A DNA stretch of 64,000 nucleotides from positions 186,001 through 250,000 of the forward strand of contig NZ_JAAZQK010000008.1 of NCBI RefSeq assembly GCF_012275445.1. The letters run 5' to 3'. The notes under the pieces are model-generated. The model saw only the letters and a list, made by a program, of their open reading frames with translations. It searched no databases and was not told where the DNA came from. Shown piece after piece: positions 30,746 to 40,219 of the stretch. Every line of letters starts with the position of its first letter. Position 1 is the first letter of the stretch. The position numbers and the translations under genes are program-made. The DNA comes from Rhizobacter sp. SG703. GTDB lineage: Bacteria; Pseudomonadota; Gammaproteobacteria; Burkholderiales; Burkholderiaceae_C.

Positions 30746-32467
30746 TCAGTCGAGCACCACCTCGGTCTTGACTGCGCCCGCGCGGTCCGCGCGCGCGCTG
30801 AGTGCGAGCCGCGTGCCCTTCGGCGCGCGCACCACCCACTCGGCCACCGCCCGGTCGGCCGTCACCTCGCGCGTCGGCAGGAAGGCCTGCAGCGTGCTCT
30901 TCGGCCCGTGGCCTTCGAGCTGCGGGCCTTCGATCCGCTCCTTGCCGCTGACCAGCGACACGGCGGCATCGCCCGGCGGCAGGTGGATCTCGAACATCGT
31001 GCCGCGCACCGTCTTGCGCGCCAGCGCCCGCTTGCTGACGTAGGCCGGCAGCCAGCCGCTGTTGCACACCGCCATGCGCACGCGCCAGGTGTCGGGGCCG
31101 AGCGCGCGTACCTCGGTGCGCAGCAACTCGAGCCGCGGCAGGCTGAGCGCGATCTGGTTCATCCACGCCGGGAAGCGCGCGGCCTCGCGCTCGCGCAGCT
31201 CGGGCGGCGGGTTGCGCCAGAAATTCATCTTGTCCCAGCCGCCGATCTCGACCGCGCCGAGCTGCGGATGGTGGAAGGGCTTCCATTCGACATGGGCCTG
31301 GCCGCCGCATTGCTCGTCGCTCCACTTCAGCAGCTTCAGGTCGTCTTCGACCGGGTGGTCGCGGAACCAGTCGATCCACTTGTAGCCGGTGATGCCGGCC
31401 TCCTTGTTCGGCGACCACAGCTCCACCACCCAGAACAGCGCGCCGAGGTGCTCGTACACCCAGTCCTGCGTGCCGGTGATGACCTCCTTCGGGTGGTACT
31501 TGAAGTCGTGCCAGATGCTGATGGCCGGGTAGCCGGTCAGCTTCTCGCCGAGCGCGCTGAAGCGCTTGTACGACCACAGGTCCTCCGGGATCATGTCGTC
31601 GTCGCTCTGCGTGCCCATCGGACGCAGGATCACGCCGCTGTGCGTGTGGTAGCTGATCGCCGCGCCGATGTTCGGATGCGTCATGATGAAGTCGACCATC
31701 GCCCGCACCTCGGGCTCGCTGGTCGGGTAGGGGCCGGCACCCACCTGCTCGAACTCCTGCCGCCAGGCCGACGGGAAGTTGCGGTTCAGGTCCAGCCCTT
31801 CCTGGTCGCGGTTGACGTTGACCGTCAGCCCGTCGTAGTTCTTCAGCAGGCCCTCGGGCATCAGCCGGTAGTACTCGCCGCCGAACTCGCCCGGCTCGCG
31901 CGGCACCATCAGCCGCTCGTCCTGCGGGCACTTCTTGTAGGTGCCGTGCGGGTCGGGGATGCGCATCGTCAGCATGCGGCCGTCGCCGTCGACGTCTTCC
32001 AGCGTCAGGCCCTCGACCGGCTCCTCGTCGTACGGGTAGCTGCGCGTCGACGAACGGATGTGGCGCGGCCGGTCGGCCAGCGCCAGCTCGGCGCCGTCGG
32101 GGTTGATGCGCGGGCACAGGTAGATCGCGCGGGTGTCGAGCAACTGTGTCACCTGGCGGCCGGTCTCGTCCTCGCCGCCGTACTGCGTCACCAGGTGGTG
32201 CAGGTAGTACAGGCAGGTGGTGCTGGCGGTGAGCTCGGCGGCGTGGATGTTGCCGTCGGCCCAGAACGCCGGCTTGTCGGTGTCGGGACCGGTCGCGGTG
32301 CTGGTGACGGTCGCGAGCCAGATGTCGCGGCCCTCGTGGCTCTTGCCGATCGAGCGCACCTGCACCAGCCCGGGGTGGGCGTCGGCGTAGTCGAACAGCA
32401 GCCGGGTCAGGGCGTCGTATTTGTAGAAGAGGTCGAAGCGTGGCGTGGGGGTGGCGGGCAACGTCAT
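30746..32467 (-). CDS. M14 family zinc carboxypeptidase
   Basis: A 573-residue M14 metallopeptidase. The zinc ligands are His75 and Glu78 in GNIHAAELTAS and the His in ISYHTHSGVI; the general base Glu is in VVELWSPNKE. PRINPDGAEL and LDLNRNFPSAW hold the substrate-carboxylate-binding Asn/Arg. It removes C-terminal residues from peptides or trims peptidoglycan-like peptides. The C-terminal 150 residues look like a beta-rich accessory domain. No signal peptide is obvious. The start is uncertain: ATG 32467 (MTLPATPTPRFDLFYKYD) is preferred to ATG 32512 because the latter adds only a poorly structured extension. Confidence 0.88.
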   Translation of the reverse strand: MTLPATPTPRFDLFYKYDALTRLLFDYADAHPGLVQVRSIGKSHEGRDIWLATVTSTATGPDTDKPAFWADGNIHAAELTASTTCLYYLHHLVTQYGGEDETGRQVTQLLDTRAIYLCPRINPDGAELALADRPRHIRSSTRSYPYDEEPVEGLTLEDVDGDGRMLTMRIPDPHGTYKKCPQDERLMVPREPGEFGGEYYRLMPEGLLKNYDGLTVNVNRDQEGLDLNRNFPSAWRQEFEQVGAGPYPTSEPEVRAMVDFIMTHPNIGAAISYHTHSGVILRPMGTQSDDDMIPEDLWSYKRFSALGEKLTGYPAISIWHDFKYHPKEVITGTQDWVYEHLGALFWVVELWSPNKEAGITGYKWIDWFRDHPVEDDLKLLKWSDEQCGGQAHVEWKPFHHPQLGAVEIGGWDKMNFWRNPPPELREREAARFPAWMNQIALSLPRLELLRTEVRALGPDTWRVRMAVCNSGWLPAYVSKRALARKTVRGTMFEIHLPPGDAAVSLVSGKERIEGPQLEGHGPKSTLQAFLPTREVTADRAVAEWVVRAPKGTRLALSARADRAGAVKTEVVLD

Positions 32468-32563
32468 GGCGTACGTCAAGGCGGTGGGGGCGAAGCGTCG
32501 AGTGTCGCGCATGGCGGGCGCCGACGTCGGCCGTTAGACTGTGGCCCCCTCCGAAGACCCCCC

Positions 32564-33610
32564 ATGCGAATCGCCACCCTCCGCCAGCAGCTTCGCGAGC
32601 ACGGCGCCAAGCCCGTTCACGAGGAACGCGTGCTGCGCCAGTGGTCGCGCGCGCTGCCGCAGGACGCCGGCAAGCGCCGCCCGGAGGATTTCCTGCCGCT
32701 CGCGCTGCGCGAGGCCCTGCCGGCGCTGATGCAACAGCTCGACGGCCTGGCACGGCTGCGCTCCGAGCACCCGGCCGACGACGGCTCGGCCCGCCTGCTG
32801 GTCGAGCTGCCCGACGGGCAGGCCGTCGAGAGCGTGCTGCTGCCGCGCGACGGCCTGTGCGTGTCGACCCAGGTCGGCTGCGCGGTCGGCTGCGTGTTCT
32901 GCATGACCGGCCGCGACGGGCTGCTGCGCCAGGTCGGCAGTGCCGAGATCGTCGCGCAGGTCGCGCTGGCCCGGGCGCGCCGGCCGGTCAGGAAGGTCGT
33001 CTTCATGGGCATGGGCGAGCCGGCCCACAACCTCGACAACGTGGTGGAAGCGATCGAGCTGCTCGGCACGGCCGGCGGCATCGGCCACAAGAGCCTGGTG
33101 TTCTCGACGGTCGGCGACCCGCGGGTGTTCGAGCGCCTGCCGGAAGGCCCGGTGAAGCCGGCGCTGGCGCTGTCGCTGCACACGACCAAGGCGGCGTTGC
33201 GCGAGCAGCTGCTGCCGCGCGCGCCGCGCATCGCGCCCGACGATCTGGTCGAGCTCGGCGAACGCTATGCCCGCGCGACCGGCTACCCGATCCAGTACCA
33301 GTGGACGCTGCTGGCCGGCATCAACGACGGCGACGACGAGATCGACGGCATCGTGCGGCTGCTGCGCGGCAAGTACGCGATCATGAACATGATCCCGTAC
33401 AACACGAACGAGGGCCTGGATTTCCGCCGGCCGAGCGCGGAGCGGGCCGAGGCGATCGCCCGCACGCTGCACGGCCGCGGGGTGCTGACGACGCTGCGGC
33501 AATCGGCCGGGCAGGAGGTGGACGGGGGGTGCGGGCAGCTGCGGGCGCGTGCCATCTCGGTGCTCCAGCCCTCCTCGGTACGCTCGATCCCGATCATCGT
33601 CGCCAGCTGA
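32564..33610 (+). CDS. RlmN/Cfr-family radical SAM RNA methyltransferase
   Basis: A 348-residue radical SAM methyltransferase. The cluster motif C-x3-C-x2-C is Cys106, Cys110, Cys113 in GCAVGCVFCMTG. VVFMGMGEPAHNLDNV is the GEP SAM-binding motif, and Cys323 in GGCGQLRAR corresponds to the C-terminal methyl-carrying cysteine of RlmN/Cfr. RlmN methylates C2 of A2503 in 23S rRNA and A37 of some tRNAs; Cfr methylates C8. The protein is shorter than typical RlmN and its motif GCAVGCVFC differs from the usual GCSLDCSFC, so it may be a paralogue of the housekeeping enzyme. It is divergent from the carboxypeptidase gene. Confidence 0.85.
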   Translation: MRIATLRQQLREHGAKPVHEERVLRQWSRALPQDAGKRRPEDFLPLALREALPALMQQLDGLARLRSEHPADDGSARLLVELPDGQAVESVLLPRDGLCVSTQVGCAVGCVFCMTGRDGLLRQVGSAEIVAQVALARARRPVRKVVFMGMGEPAHNLDNVVEAIELLGTAGGIGHKSLVFSTVGDPRVFERLPEGPVKPALALSLHTTKAALREQLLPRAPRIAPDDLVELGERYARATGYPIQYQWTLLAGINDGDDEIDGIVRLLRGKYAIMNMIPYNTNEGLDFRRPSAERAEAIARTLHGRGVLTTLRQSAGQEVDGGCGQLRARAISVLQPSSVRSIPIIVAS

Positions 33611-33688
33611 CGCACGGCGCAGGTCGGAATCGTCACGGCGATGGGAGATGATCCGCCTCCCGAACAACAAAACAGTCTGGGAGTACCC

Positions 33689-36600
33689 GTGATCCACCGC
33701 CATTCCCTGCGCGGCACCGCCGTGGCGCTGTCCCTGCTCGCGGCTGCCTTTGGCACGATCGCATCGCCGGCCTCGGCCCAGACCGATCCTCGAGGCGGCC
33801 TGCCGGCACTGCCTCACGAAATCCAGCGCGATCGATGGCCGCAGCCGGACTACTTCGCCGAGGCCTTGAAGCTCACGTCGGTGAGGCCGGGCGATGCTGC
33901 GAAGTCGGTGCGGCTGAAGACAGCGGACGGGCAGGCGCCGCGTGTTCTGGTGCTGCCGGTACAGACCCAGGCCTTTGGATTTGCCCCGGCCTTTCGCGCC
34001 ATCGTCGCCGCGAGCCTGGACCATGAACTGGCCGCTCGCGGCGTCCCTGCGAACCGCCAGACCGACGTGCTCGACGTCAACGGCCCCTGGGTCCGCAGGC
34101 TCGACGACGCCACCGTCGCCGAGTTCGCCGCCGCCCACCCGACCTCGTCGATGCTGGGGCTGTACATCGGCCACGACGGGGCCGACCAGGCCTTCATCAC
34201 CCTCACCGTGAAGGAGGCGGGCCAGACGCGGCTTGCACACCGCAGCCTGCCCATGAAGCAGCCCCTTGCAATCGCGATGACGGAGGCGCTGCCCTCAATG
34301 CTGGATGAACTGAAATTCGCGGCCGCGCCCAAGACCGCTCCGCCTGCCGGCGGCGACTGCGGCCCCGAGGCCTGGCAACTCGAGAGTCCGGTGGGTGCAG
34401 GTGCGGCCGCCCTGGCCTGCCGTTCCATCGTTGTCGGCACGCTGATGCCCTCTCTCGCCTTCCCCGGGGAGGGTGGTGTCGTGACGCCGGAGTCGCCGTC
34501 GCGCCTGGCGTGGCTGGCCACGGCGATGGTCGAATCCCAGGCCCTGGCGAAGATCTCCCCGGCACAAGCCGCGATTTCGCTGATGGCCTGGGGGGAACTG
34601 ATGCCCGCCGGCATTTTCCGCGACACCTTCGCCAGCATGACGATGCCGGACCCGGTGGTGGCCCCGCTCGCCAAGCTGGTGACGGCGCGGTCGAGAGGCA
34701 ACGCCATGCCGGTGCGCTCGGCCCGCAATGCGGTGGAGGACCTCGTGGGCGCGGCCGCCGAGGGCCTGCCGCCGTTTGCACGCGCCGTGTTCGTGCAACG
34801 CGGTGCCTACGGCATCCAGTTCCATCGCGTCGACCTGTGCGAGATTGAGGGTGCGTTGCCGGGCAGCATGCCCAGCGCACGTTGCCCGCGCGAAGCCGGG
34901 GCAGTGGCCGGCCGCGCCTCAGGGGTGCAACTCGCCCTCTACCAACAATGGCGCCTGGCGGCTGCGTACAGCGACATCCACCTCTACGGACGCACCTACG
35001 GACAGCGCGACAAGCGCGATGCCCTGGTTGCCGCGCTACCTGCCGACCTGGCTCGACACCCGCTGATCCGGCAGATGCGCTACCAGACCGAAAAGCTGGA
35101 GGCGATGGAAGGCAGCTTCGCCTCGATCCTCGGGAGGATGCAGACCGCCTACGGCGACTTCGTGCAGAGCACCGCCGAGCTGCAGCGATACGACGGCGCG
35201 CTGGCCATGTCCTCGCTGTCGGCCCACCACCAGTCCGGCAATACCAACATCGACAACGACCCGGTGATCGCCCGGCTGACCGACGACGAGGCGCGCCTGC
35301 TGATGGTGCTGCGCTTCGATCGCGAGACCGTCGAGGAGAAGCAGGAAACCCGCACGAACGGCGAGCCGGCGTTGTTCCTCGCCAGCGGCCCGGTGCGCGA
35401 TGCACGCCGGCAACAGGAAATGCGCATGGTTTCGGCGCGAGCTGCCTCGATGCCCGCCTCGACGACGATTCCGACCCCAGTCGCTCCGCAACGTGCCGCC
35501 CGGCCGCTGTTCGAGTGGCAGGACGCCAGCCTCGCCACCAGCCCCCTCGACGACATGAGCGAGGAAGCCTTGCGCACCGTGATCCTGCGCCAGCCGGCGG
35601 TGTTGCAGACGCGCACCGCCCTTGCCATGCGCATGCTGCAAGCCGGTCAGCCCCTTGCGCACGCACGCAAGCTCATCGACGACGTGCAGGCCAATTCGCG
35701 CGACGATGACCGCGTTGCGCAATCGCACGCCTGGGCCGATCCGGCGCATGCCTTCTTCTTCGCGTCCGACATGGAGAGTGCCAAGGTCTACTACCAGAAG
35801 GTGCTCGGCTTCGCGACCGGCAGCGGCTCCGAGGCGGTGGCGCGGGCGCGGCTGGCCATGATCGACCGCGATGTGCCAGGAGCACTCGAAGCGACCCAGT
35901 ATCGCAAGCGACGCTACGACAGCGACTTCGTGCGACGCGACCTGTCCGGTCTGCTGTTCATGACAGGCCGCGCCCAGGAGGCCTGGGCTGCCGTCCTGCC
36001 ACGGCTGACGCTGGCAAGGACCTTCGAACTCTGGAACGCGGTGGTGGTCGGCACGCGCTACGAAAAGCGCGACCTCGCGGCCGCCAAGGCCTGGATCGCC
36101 AGCCAGAAGCTCGAGGGAGCGCAGTTCCACGACCAGGACGCGGCGCTGCGCTTCCTGCACACCCACGCGGTGGTCGACCGGCTGCCGGGCGACGCCGACA
36201 TCGCTGTGCTCAAGGGCCAGGATGCCACCACGGTCTTCGACAGCCAGGCCTGGGTCCTTTCCGCCAAGTTGCAGCAGATGCTGCTGCGTGGCGAAGCTTC
36301 GAAGGAAGAACTCGACACCTGGCGCAGCGCGGCAACGCGCGCCACCGAATGGGACAAGCGCTTCCTGCAGCCCGGCTTCACATGGCTGGCCTGGCAGAAC
36401 TTCTCGGGCCGAGATCCGGAACTCGACATCGTGCGTGCAACCAACTTGCAGAGCATCGACTTCCATGCCCTGCTCTCCAAGTCGATGCTGCTGGCGCGTG
36501 AAGGACAGACCGCCTCGTCGCTGGACTTCCTGCGGGCCGCGCGCTACCGGCTTTCGGAGCTGGCGAGCGGCGTGGTGGATACCGCCGTGCCCCAGCCCTA

Positions 36601-36871
36601 TCAGTACGCGCAGGCGGCCTGGCTGATGTTCAGGCAGACGCGGCAGGAGGCCTACCGCACCGAGGCCTTGCGCTTCGCGCGAGCACACCAGCAGATGTTC
36701 CCGCTCTGGGCCTGGAGCTACGCGCTGGAAGGCTTGTTGGAGCGCGATCCGAAGCGCCAGGCCATCGCCTTGTGCCGAGCGCGGTTCCTGGACCAGAACT
36801 CGTATTTCCTGAGCCAGGCGAAGCCGCTGCCGGGATCCGCCAGGACGGCGTGCCCGAAAGCGCCGTGGTGA
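33689..36871 (+). CDS. large exported protein of unknown function
   Basis: A 1060-residue protein with a clear signal peptide (MIHRHSLRGTAVALSLLAAA, cleavage after SPASAQ). Residues about 80-190 form an alpha/beta-looking unit (APRVLVLPVQTQAFGFAPAF and MLGLYIGHDG), reminiscent of the envelope proteins that sum stress or assembly factors, but I cannot match it. The long second half is helical, with TPR/SEL-like pairs such as SAKVYYQKVLGFATG and AQEAWAAVLPRLTLARTFEL. The start is GTG 33689 with GGGAG upstream. It ends four bases before the convergent ilvB stop. Probably periplasmic; function unknown. Confidence 0.7.
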   Translation: MIHRHSLRGTAVALSLLAAAFGTIASPASAQTDPRGGLPALPHEIQRDRWPQPDYFAEALKLTSVRPGDAAKSVRLKTADGQAPRVLVLPVQTQAFGFAPAFRAIVAASLDHELAARGVPANRQTDVLDVNGPWVRRLDDATVAEFAAAHPTSSMLGLYIGHDGADQAFITLTVKEAGQTRLAHRSLPMKQPLAIAMTEALPSMLDELKFAAAPKTAPPAGGDCGPEAWQLESPVGAGAAALACRSIVVGTLMPSLAFPGEGGVVTPESPSRLAWLATAMVESQALAKISPAQAAISLMAWGELMPAGIFRDTFASMTMPDPVVAPLAKLVTARSRGNAMPVRSARNAVEDLVGAAAEGLPPFARAVFVQRGAYGIQFHRVDLCEIEGALPGSMPSARCPREAGAVAGRASGVQLALYQQWRLAAAYSDIHLYGRTYGQRDKRDALVAALPADLARHPLIRQMRYQTEKLEAMEGSFASILGRMQTAYGDFVQSTAELQRYDGALAMSSLSAHHQSGNTNIDNDPVIARLTDDEARLLMVLRFDRETVEEKQETRTNGEPALFLASGPVRDARRQQEMRMVSARAASMPASTTIPTPVAPQRAARPLFEWQDASLATSPLDDMSEEALRTVILRQPAVLQTRTALAMRMLQAGQPLAHARKLIDDVQANSRDDDRVAQSHAWADPAHAFFFASDMESAKVYYQKVLGFATGSGSEAVARARLAMIDRDVPGALEATQYRKRRYDSDFVRRDLSGLLFMTGRAQEAWAAVLPRLTLARTFELWNAVVVGTRYEKRDLAAAKAWIASQKLEGAQFHDQDAALRFLHTHAVVDRLPGDADIAVLKGQDATTVFDSQAWVLSAKLQQMLLRGEASKEELDTWRSAATRATEWDKRFLQPGFTWLAWQNFSGRDPELDIVRATNLQSIDFHALLSKSMLLAREGQTASSLDFLRAARYRLSELASGVVDTAVPQPYQYAQAAWLMFRQTRQEAYRTEALRFARAHQQMFPLWAWSYALEGLLERDPKRQAIALCRARFLDQNSYFLSQAKPLPGSARTACPKAPW

Positions 36872-36875
36872 ACGG

Positions 36876-38621
36876 CTAAGGCCCGAGCAGCACCTCGTGG
36901 TGCGCGCAGCCGGCCGGGATCATCGGCCAGCAGTTCTCCTCGGGTGCGACGACCGCGTCGAGGAAGAACGGCCCGTCGCTCGCGAGGCATTCGGCCAGCG
37001 CGTCGTCGAGCTCGCCGCGCTGCACGACGCGGCGCGCACGCCAGCCGAAAGCCCGGGCCAGCGCGACGAAATCCGGCTGTGTATCGAGCGCGCTGTGGCT
37101 GGTGCGCCCGCCATGCACCAGCTGCTGCCACTGCCGCACCATGCCCATGTGGCCGTTGTTCAGCAGCACCACCTTGACCGGCGTCGCGTGCTGCGCGGCC
37201 GTCGCCATTTCCTGGATGTTCATCAGGATCGACGCATCGCCGCTGACGCATACCACCAGCCGGTCCGGGTGCGCGACCTGCGCGCCGATCGCCGCCGGCA
37301 GCCCATAGCCCATCGTGCCGGCGCCGCCCGACGTGAGCCAGCGCCGCGGCGCGTCGAAGCGAAGGTGCTGCGCGGCCCACATCTGGTGCTGGCCGACGTC
37401 GGTCGAGACGATCGCGTCGCGGCCGTCGAGCGCCGCCTGCAGCCGCACCAGCAGCGCCTGCGGCGCGATCTGCTGCGGTGTGTCGTCGAAGGCCAGCGAG
37501 CGCCGGGCCCGCCAGCCGCCGATGCGCGCCCACCAAGCATCGAGCCGCTGCGGGGCTGGCGGCTGCGGTCCGAGTCTGTCGAGCAGCGCGTCGAGCAGCT
37601 CGCCGCAATCGCCGACCAGCGGCACCTGGGTCTTCACGACCTTGTTGATCGAGGTCGCGTCGATGTCGAGGTGCACGAAGCGGGCGCCAGGGCAGAAGCC
37701 GTCGAGCCGGCCGGTGACGCGGTCGTCGAAGCGCGCGCCGACGCACACCACCAGGTCGGCCTCGTGCATCGCGAGGTTGGCCTCCAGCGTACCGTGCATG
37801 CCCAGCATGCCGACGAACAGCGGGCTCGACGCCGGGAAGGCGCCCAGGCCCATCAGCGTCAGCGTGCACGGCGCGTGGCAGCGGCGCACCAGCTCGGCGA
37901 ACGCGGCGCAGGCGGCGGGGCCGGCGTTGATCAGCCCGCCGCCGCCATAGAACACCGGTCGGCGCGCCTCGCGCAATGCGTCGACCGCGCGGCGCAGCGA
38001 CGCGTTCGGCCTGGCCGGTCGCGGCAGCGTGAAGGTGCCCGTCGCGCCAACGGTGACCGGCACCTGCGGCGCGAGCTGCACGTCCTTCGGCACGTCCAGC
38101 AGCACCGGCCCGGGCCGGCCGCCGGCGGCCACCGCCAGTGCCTTGCGCAGCAGCGGCCCCAGCTGCGCCGCGCTGCGCGCCTGCGCGTTCCACTTCGTCA
38201 CCGGCCGCGAGATGCCGAGCGCGTCGCACTCCTGGAACGCGTCGGTGCCGATGGCCGTCGTCGCGACCTGGCCGCTGATGCACAGCACCGGCACCGAATC
38301 GCACAGCGCATCGAGCAGGCCGGTCGTCGTGTTGCTCATGCCCGGCCCCGAGGTCACGAACAGCACGCCGACACGGCCGGTGCTGCGCGCGTACCCCTGC
38401 GCCGCATGCACCGCCGCCTGCTCGTGCCGCACGAGGATGTGGCGCAGCCGCGGCTCGCGGTGCAGCGCGTCGTACAGCGGCAGCACCGCGCCGCCGGGGT
38501 AGCCGAACACCGTGTCGATGCCGTGCGCGAGCAGCGTCGCGATCAGCAGGTCGGCGCCGTCGGGCGTTCTCGCGGAGGGTGCGGCGGGCTGCAGGCATTC
38601 GGCGGCGAGAGGTGCGTTCAT
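36876..38621 (-). CDS. ilvB: acetolactate synthase large subunit-like, stand-alone
   Basis: A 581-residue ThDP-dependent enzyme. The catalytic Glu lies in [15 protein letters not shown], and the ThDP/Mg motif runs from [12 protein letters not shown] to [26 protein letters not shown] opens the N-terminal domain. It condenses pyruvate to acetolactate or with 2-ketobutyrate for branched-chain amino acids. No ilvN regulatory subunit is adjacent, unlike the normal ilvBNC operon, so this is probably a second copy. It is divergent from an Lrp-type regulator 100 bases away, suggesting amino-acid control. Confidence 0.9.
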   Translation of the reverse strand: MNAPLAAECLQPAAPSARTPDGADLLIATLLAHGIDTVFGYPGGAVLPLYDALHREPRLRHILVRHEQAAVHAAQGYARSTGRVGVLFVTSGPGMSNTTTGLLDALCDSVPVLCISGQVATTAIGTDAFQECDALGISRPVTKWNAQARSAAQLGPLLRKALAVAAGGRPGPVLLDVPKDVQLAPQVPVTVGATGTFTLPRPARPNASLRRAVDALREARRPVFYGGGGLINAGPAACAAFAELVRRCHAPCTLTLMGLGAFPASSPLFVGMLGMHGTLEANLAMHEADLVVCVGARFDDRVTGRLDGFCPGARFVHLDIDATSINKVVKTQVPLVGDCGELLDALLDRLGPQPPAPQRLDAWWARIGGWRARRSLAFDDTPQQIAPQALLVRLQAALDGRDAIVSTDVGQHQMWAAQHLRFDAPRRWLTSGGAGTMGYGLPAAIGAQVAHPDRLVVCVSGDASILMNIQEMATAAQHATPVKVVLLNNGHMGMVRQWQQLVHGGRTSHSALDTQPDFVALARAFGWRARRVVQRGELDDALAECLASDGPFFLDAVVAPEENCWPMIPAGCAHHEVLLGP

Positions 38622-38721
38622 GCCCGCAAGTTTCTCGTGCGAGGCGCAGCAAAGGCTGCTGAAACTTCGGCAGGTTACGATGCCGGCGGCAAATCCTCCT
38701 GCGCCTTCACAAGGTCACAGC

Positions 38722-39183
38722 ATGCAGCTCGACAAGTTCGACATCGCCATCCTCGAAGCGTTGCAGCGCGATGCCCGCATCAGCATGGGCGAGCTCGGTG
38801 CGCAGGTCGGGCTGACCAGCTCGCCATGCTGGAGCCGCATCAAGCGGCTGGAGCAGGCCGGCGTGATCGAGGGCTATTCGGTGCGGGTGAACCCGGCCGA
38901 GGTCGGCCTGCCGGACACGGTGATCGTGCAGGTCACGCTGGACAGCCATTCCGACGAGGCGCTGTTCGAATTCGGCCGTGCGCTGGAGGCGATCCCCGAG
39001 GTGCTGGAGGCCTTCCTGGTGTCGGGCGACTACGACTACTACGTGCGCATCGCCGTCAGCGACACCCGCGACTACGAACGGCTGCTGCGCGAACGGCTCT
39101 ACAAGATCCCCGGGATCCGCCACAGCAAGTCGAGCTTCGTGCTGCGGCAGTTGAAGCAGAGCCTGCTGCCGTTGCGAAGATGA
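38722..39183 (+). CDS. Lrp/AsnC-family regulator, divergent from ilvB
   Basis: A 153-residue Lrp-type protein: helix-turn-helix in residues about 5-60 (ILEALQRDARISMGELGAQV, then SSPCWSRIKRLEQAGVIEGY) and a C-terminal RAM ligand-binding domain (FLVSGDYDYYVRIAVSD). Lrp proteins bind amino acids and control nearby divergent genes, making ilvB the likely target. A hairpin follows its stop and separates it from the convergent transporter operon. Confidence 0.92.
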   Translation: MQLDKFDIAILEALQRDARISMGELGAQVGLTSSPCWSRIKRLEQAGVIEGYSVRVNPAEVGLPDTVIVQVTLDSHSDEALFEFGRALEAIPEVLEAFLVSGDYDYYVRIAVSDTRDYERLLRERLYKIPGIRHSKSSFVLRQLKQSLLPLRR

Positions 39184-39186
39184 CAG

Positions 39187-39225
39187 CCCCTCGATCGATG
39201 GGTACATCGATCGATCCCCGAGGGG
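39187..39225. terminator. hairpin between lrp-type gene and livM
   Basis: CCCCTCG pairs with CGAGGGG and an inner ATCGATG pairs with CATCGAT, with a small bulge between, forming a strong stem-loop in the convergent intergenic space. It is a plausible bidirectional terminator although no T-run follows on either side. Confidence 0.6.
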
Positions 39226-39253
39226 ATGCGGGCCGGCTTGGGGCGGCCCGCGC

Positions 39254-40219
39254 TCAGCTTCTGCGCTTCTGCCAGGCGATCAGCTCTCCGACGAAGCCCC
39301 TGCGGAACGCGATCACGCACACCACGAAGATCACGCCGATGATCACCGTGACCCAGGAGCCGACGCGGTCGGCCAGGTAATCCTGCAGCCCGATGATCGT
39401 GAACGCGCCCAGCACCGGCCCGGCGAAGCTGCCCATGCCGCCGAGCAGCGTCATCAGGATCACCTCGCCCGACAGCGACCAGTGCACGTCCGACAGCGTC
39501 GCGAAGCCGAGCACGAAGGTCTTCATCGCGCCGGCCAGCCCGGCAATGCCGGTCGACAGCACGAAGGCCAGCAGCTTGTAGCGGTCGACGTCGTAGCCGA
39601 GCGAGATCGCACGCGGCTCGTTCTCGCGGATCGCCTTCAGCACCTGGCCGTATGGCGAATGCACGATGCGCAGGATCAGCCCGAACACCGCGACGAACAC
39701 CGCGAGCACGAAGAAGTACATCGCCAGGTCGTTGGCCATCGGGATCACGCCGAACAGCTTGCCGCGCGGCACGCCCTGCAGCCCGTCCTCGCCGCCGGTG
39801 AATGGCGCCTGCAGGCAGACGAAATAGATCATCTGCGCCATCGCGAGCGTGATCATCGCGAAGTAGATGCCCTGGCGGCGGATCGCGATCAGCCCGACCA
39901 CCAGCCCGAGCGCCGCAGCCACCCCCGTGCCGGCGACGATGCCGAGCTCGGGTGTCCAGCCGGCACTGCGCACCAGCCAGCCGGTGACGTAGGCCGCCGA
40001 GCCCATGAAGGCCGCATGCCCGAACGACAGCAGCCCGGTGAAGCCGAGCAGCAGGTTGAAGGCGCACGCGAAGATCGCGAAGCACAGCGCCTTCATCATG
40101 AACACCGGGTAGATGCCGATGAAGGGCGCGATCGCCAGCAGCGCCAGCAGCACGCCCCAGGCGATGACGGATTTGCGCTGGAAGGCGTCGTTCTTGGTCG
40201 GGGTGGACACCACGCTCAC
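39254..40219 (-). CDS. livM: branched-chain amino acid-type ABC transporter permease (LivM-like)
   Basis: A 321-residue inner-membrane permease with eight or more hydrophobic segments (VIAWGVLLALLAIAPFIGIY first). NLLLGFTGLLSFGHAAFMG and the cytoplasmic loop VLKAIRENEPRAISLGYDV (the EAA-like contact with the ATPase) are LivM hallmarks. It pairs with LivH to form the channel. The start is ambiguous: GTG 40219 overlaps the LivH stop (GTGA), while GTG 40213 is better spaced from the AAGGAG at the end of livH. It is the last gene of the transporter operon. Confidence 0.92.
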   Translation of the reverse strand: MSVVSTPTKNDAFQRKSVIAWGVLLALLAIAPFIGIYPVFMMKALCFAIFACAFNLLLGFTGLLSFGHAAFMGSAAYVTGWLVRSAGWTPELGIVAGTGVAAALGLVVGLIAIRRQGIYFAMITLAMAQMIYFVCLQAPFTGGEDGLQGVPRGKLFGVIPMANDLAMYFFVLAVFVAVFGLILRIVHSPYGQVLKAIRENEPRAISLGYDVDRYKLLAFVLSTGIAGLAGAMKTFVLGFATLSDVHWSLSGEVILMTLLGGMGSFAGPVLGAFTIIGLQDYLADRVGSWVTVIIGVIFVVCVIAFRRGFVGELIAWQKRRS

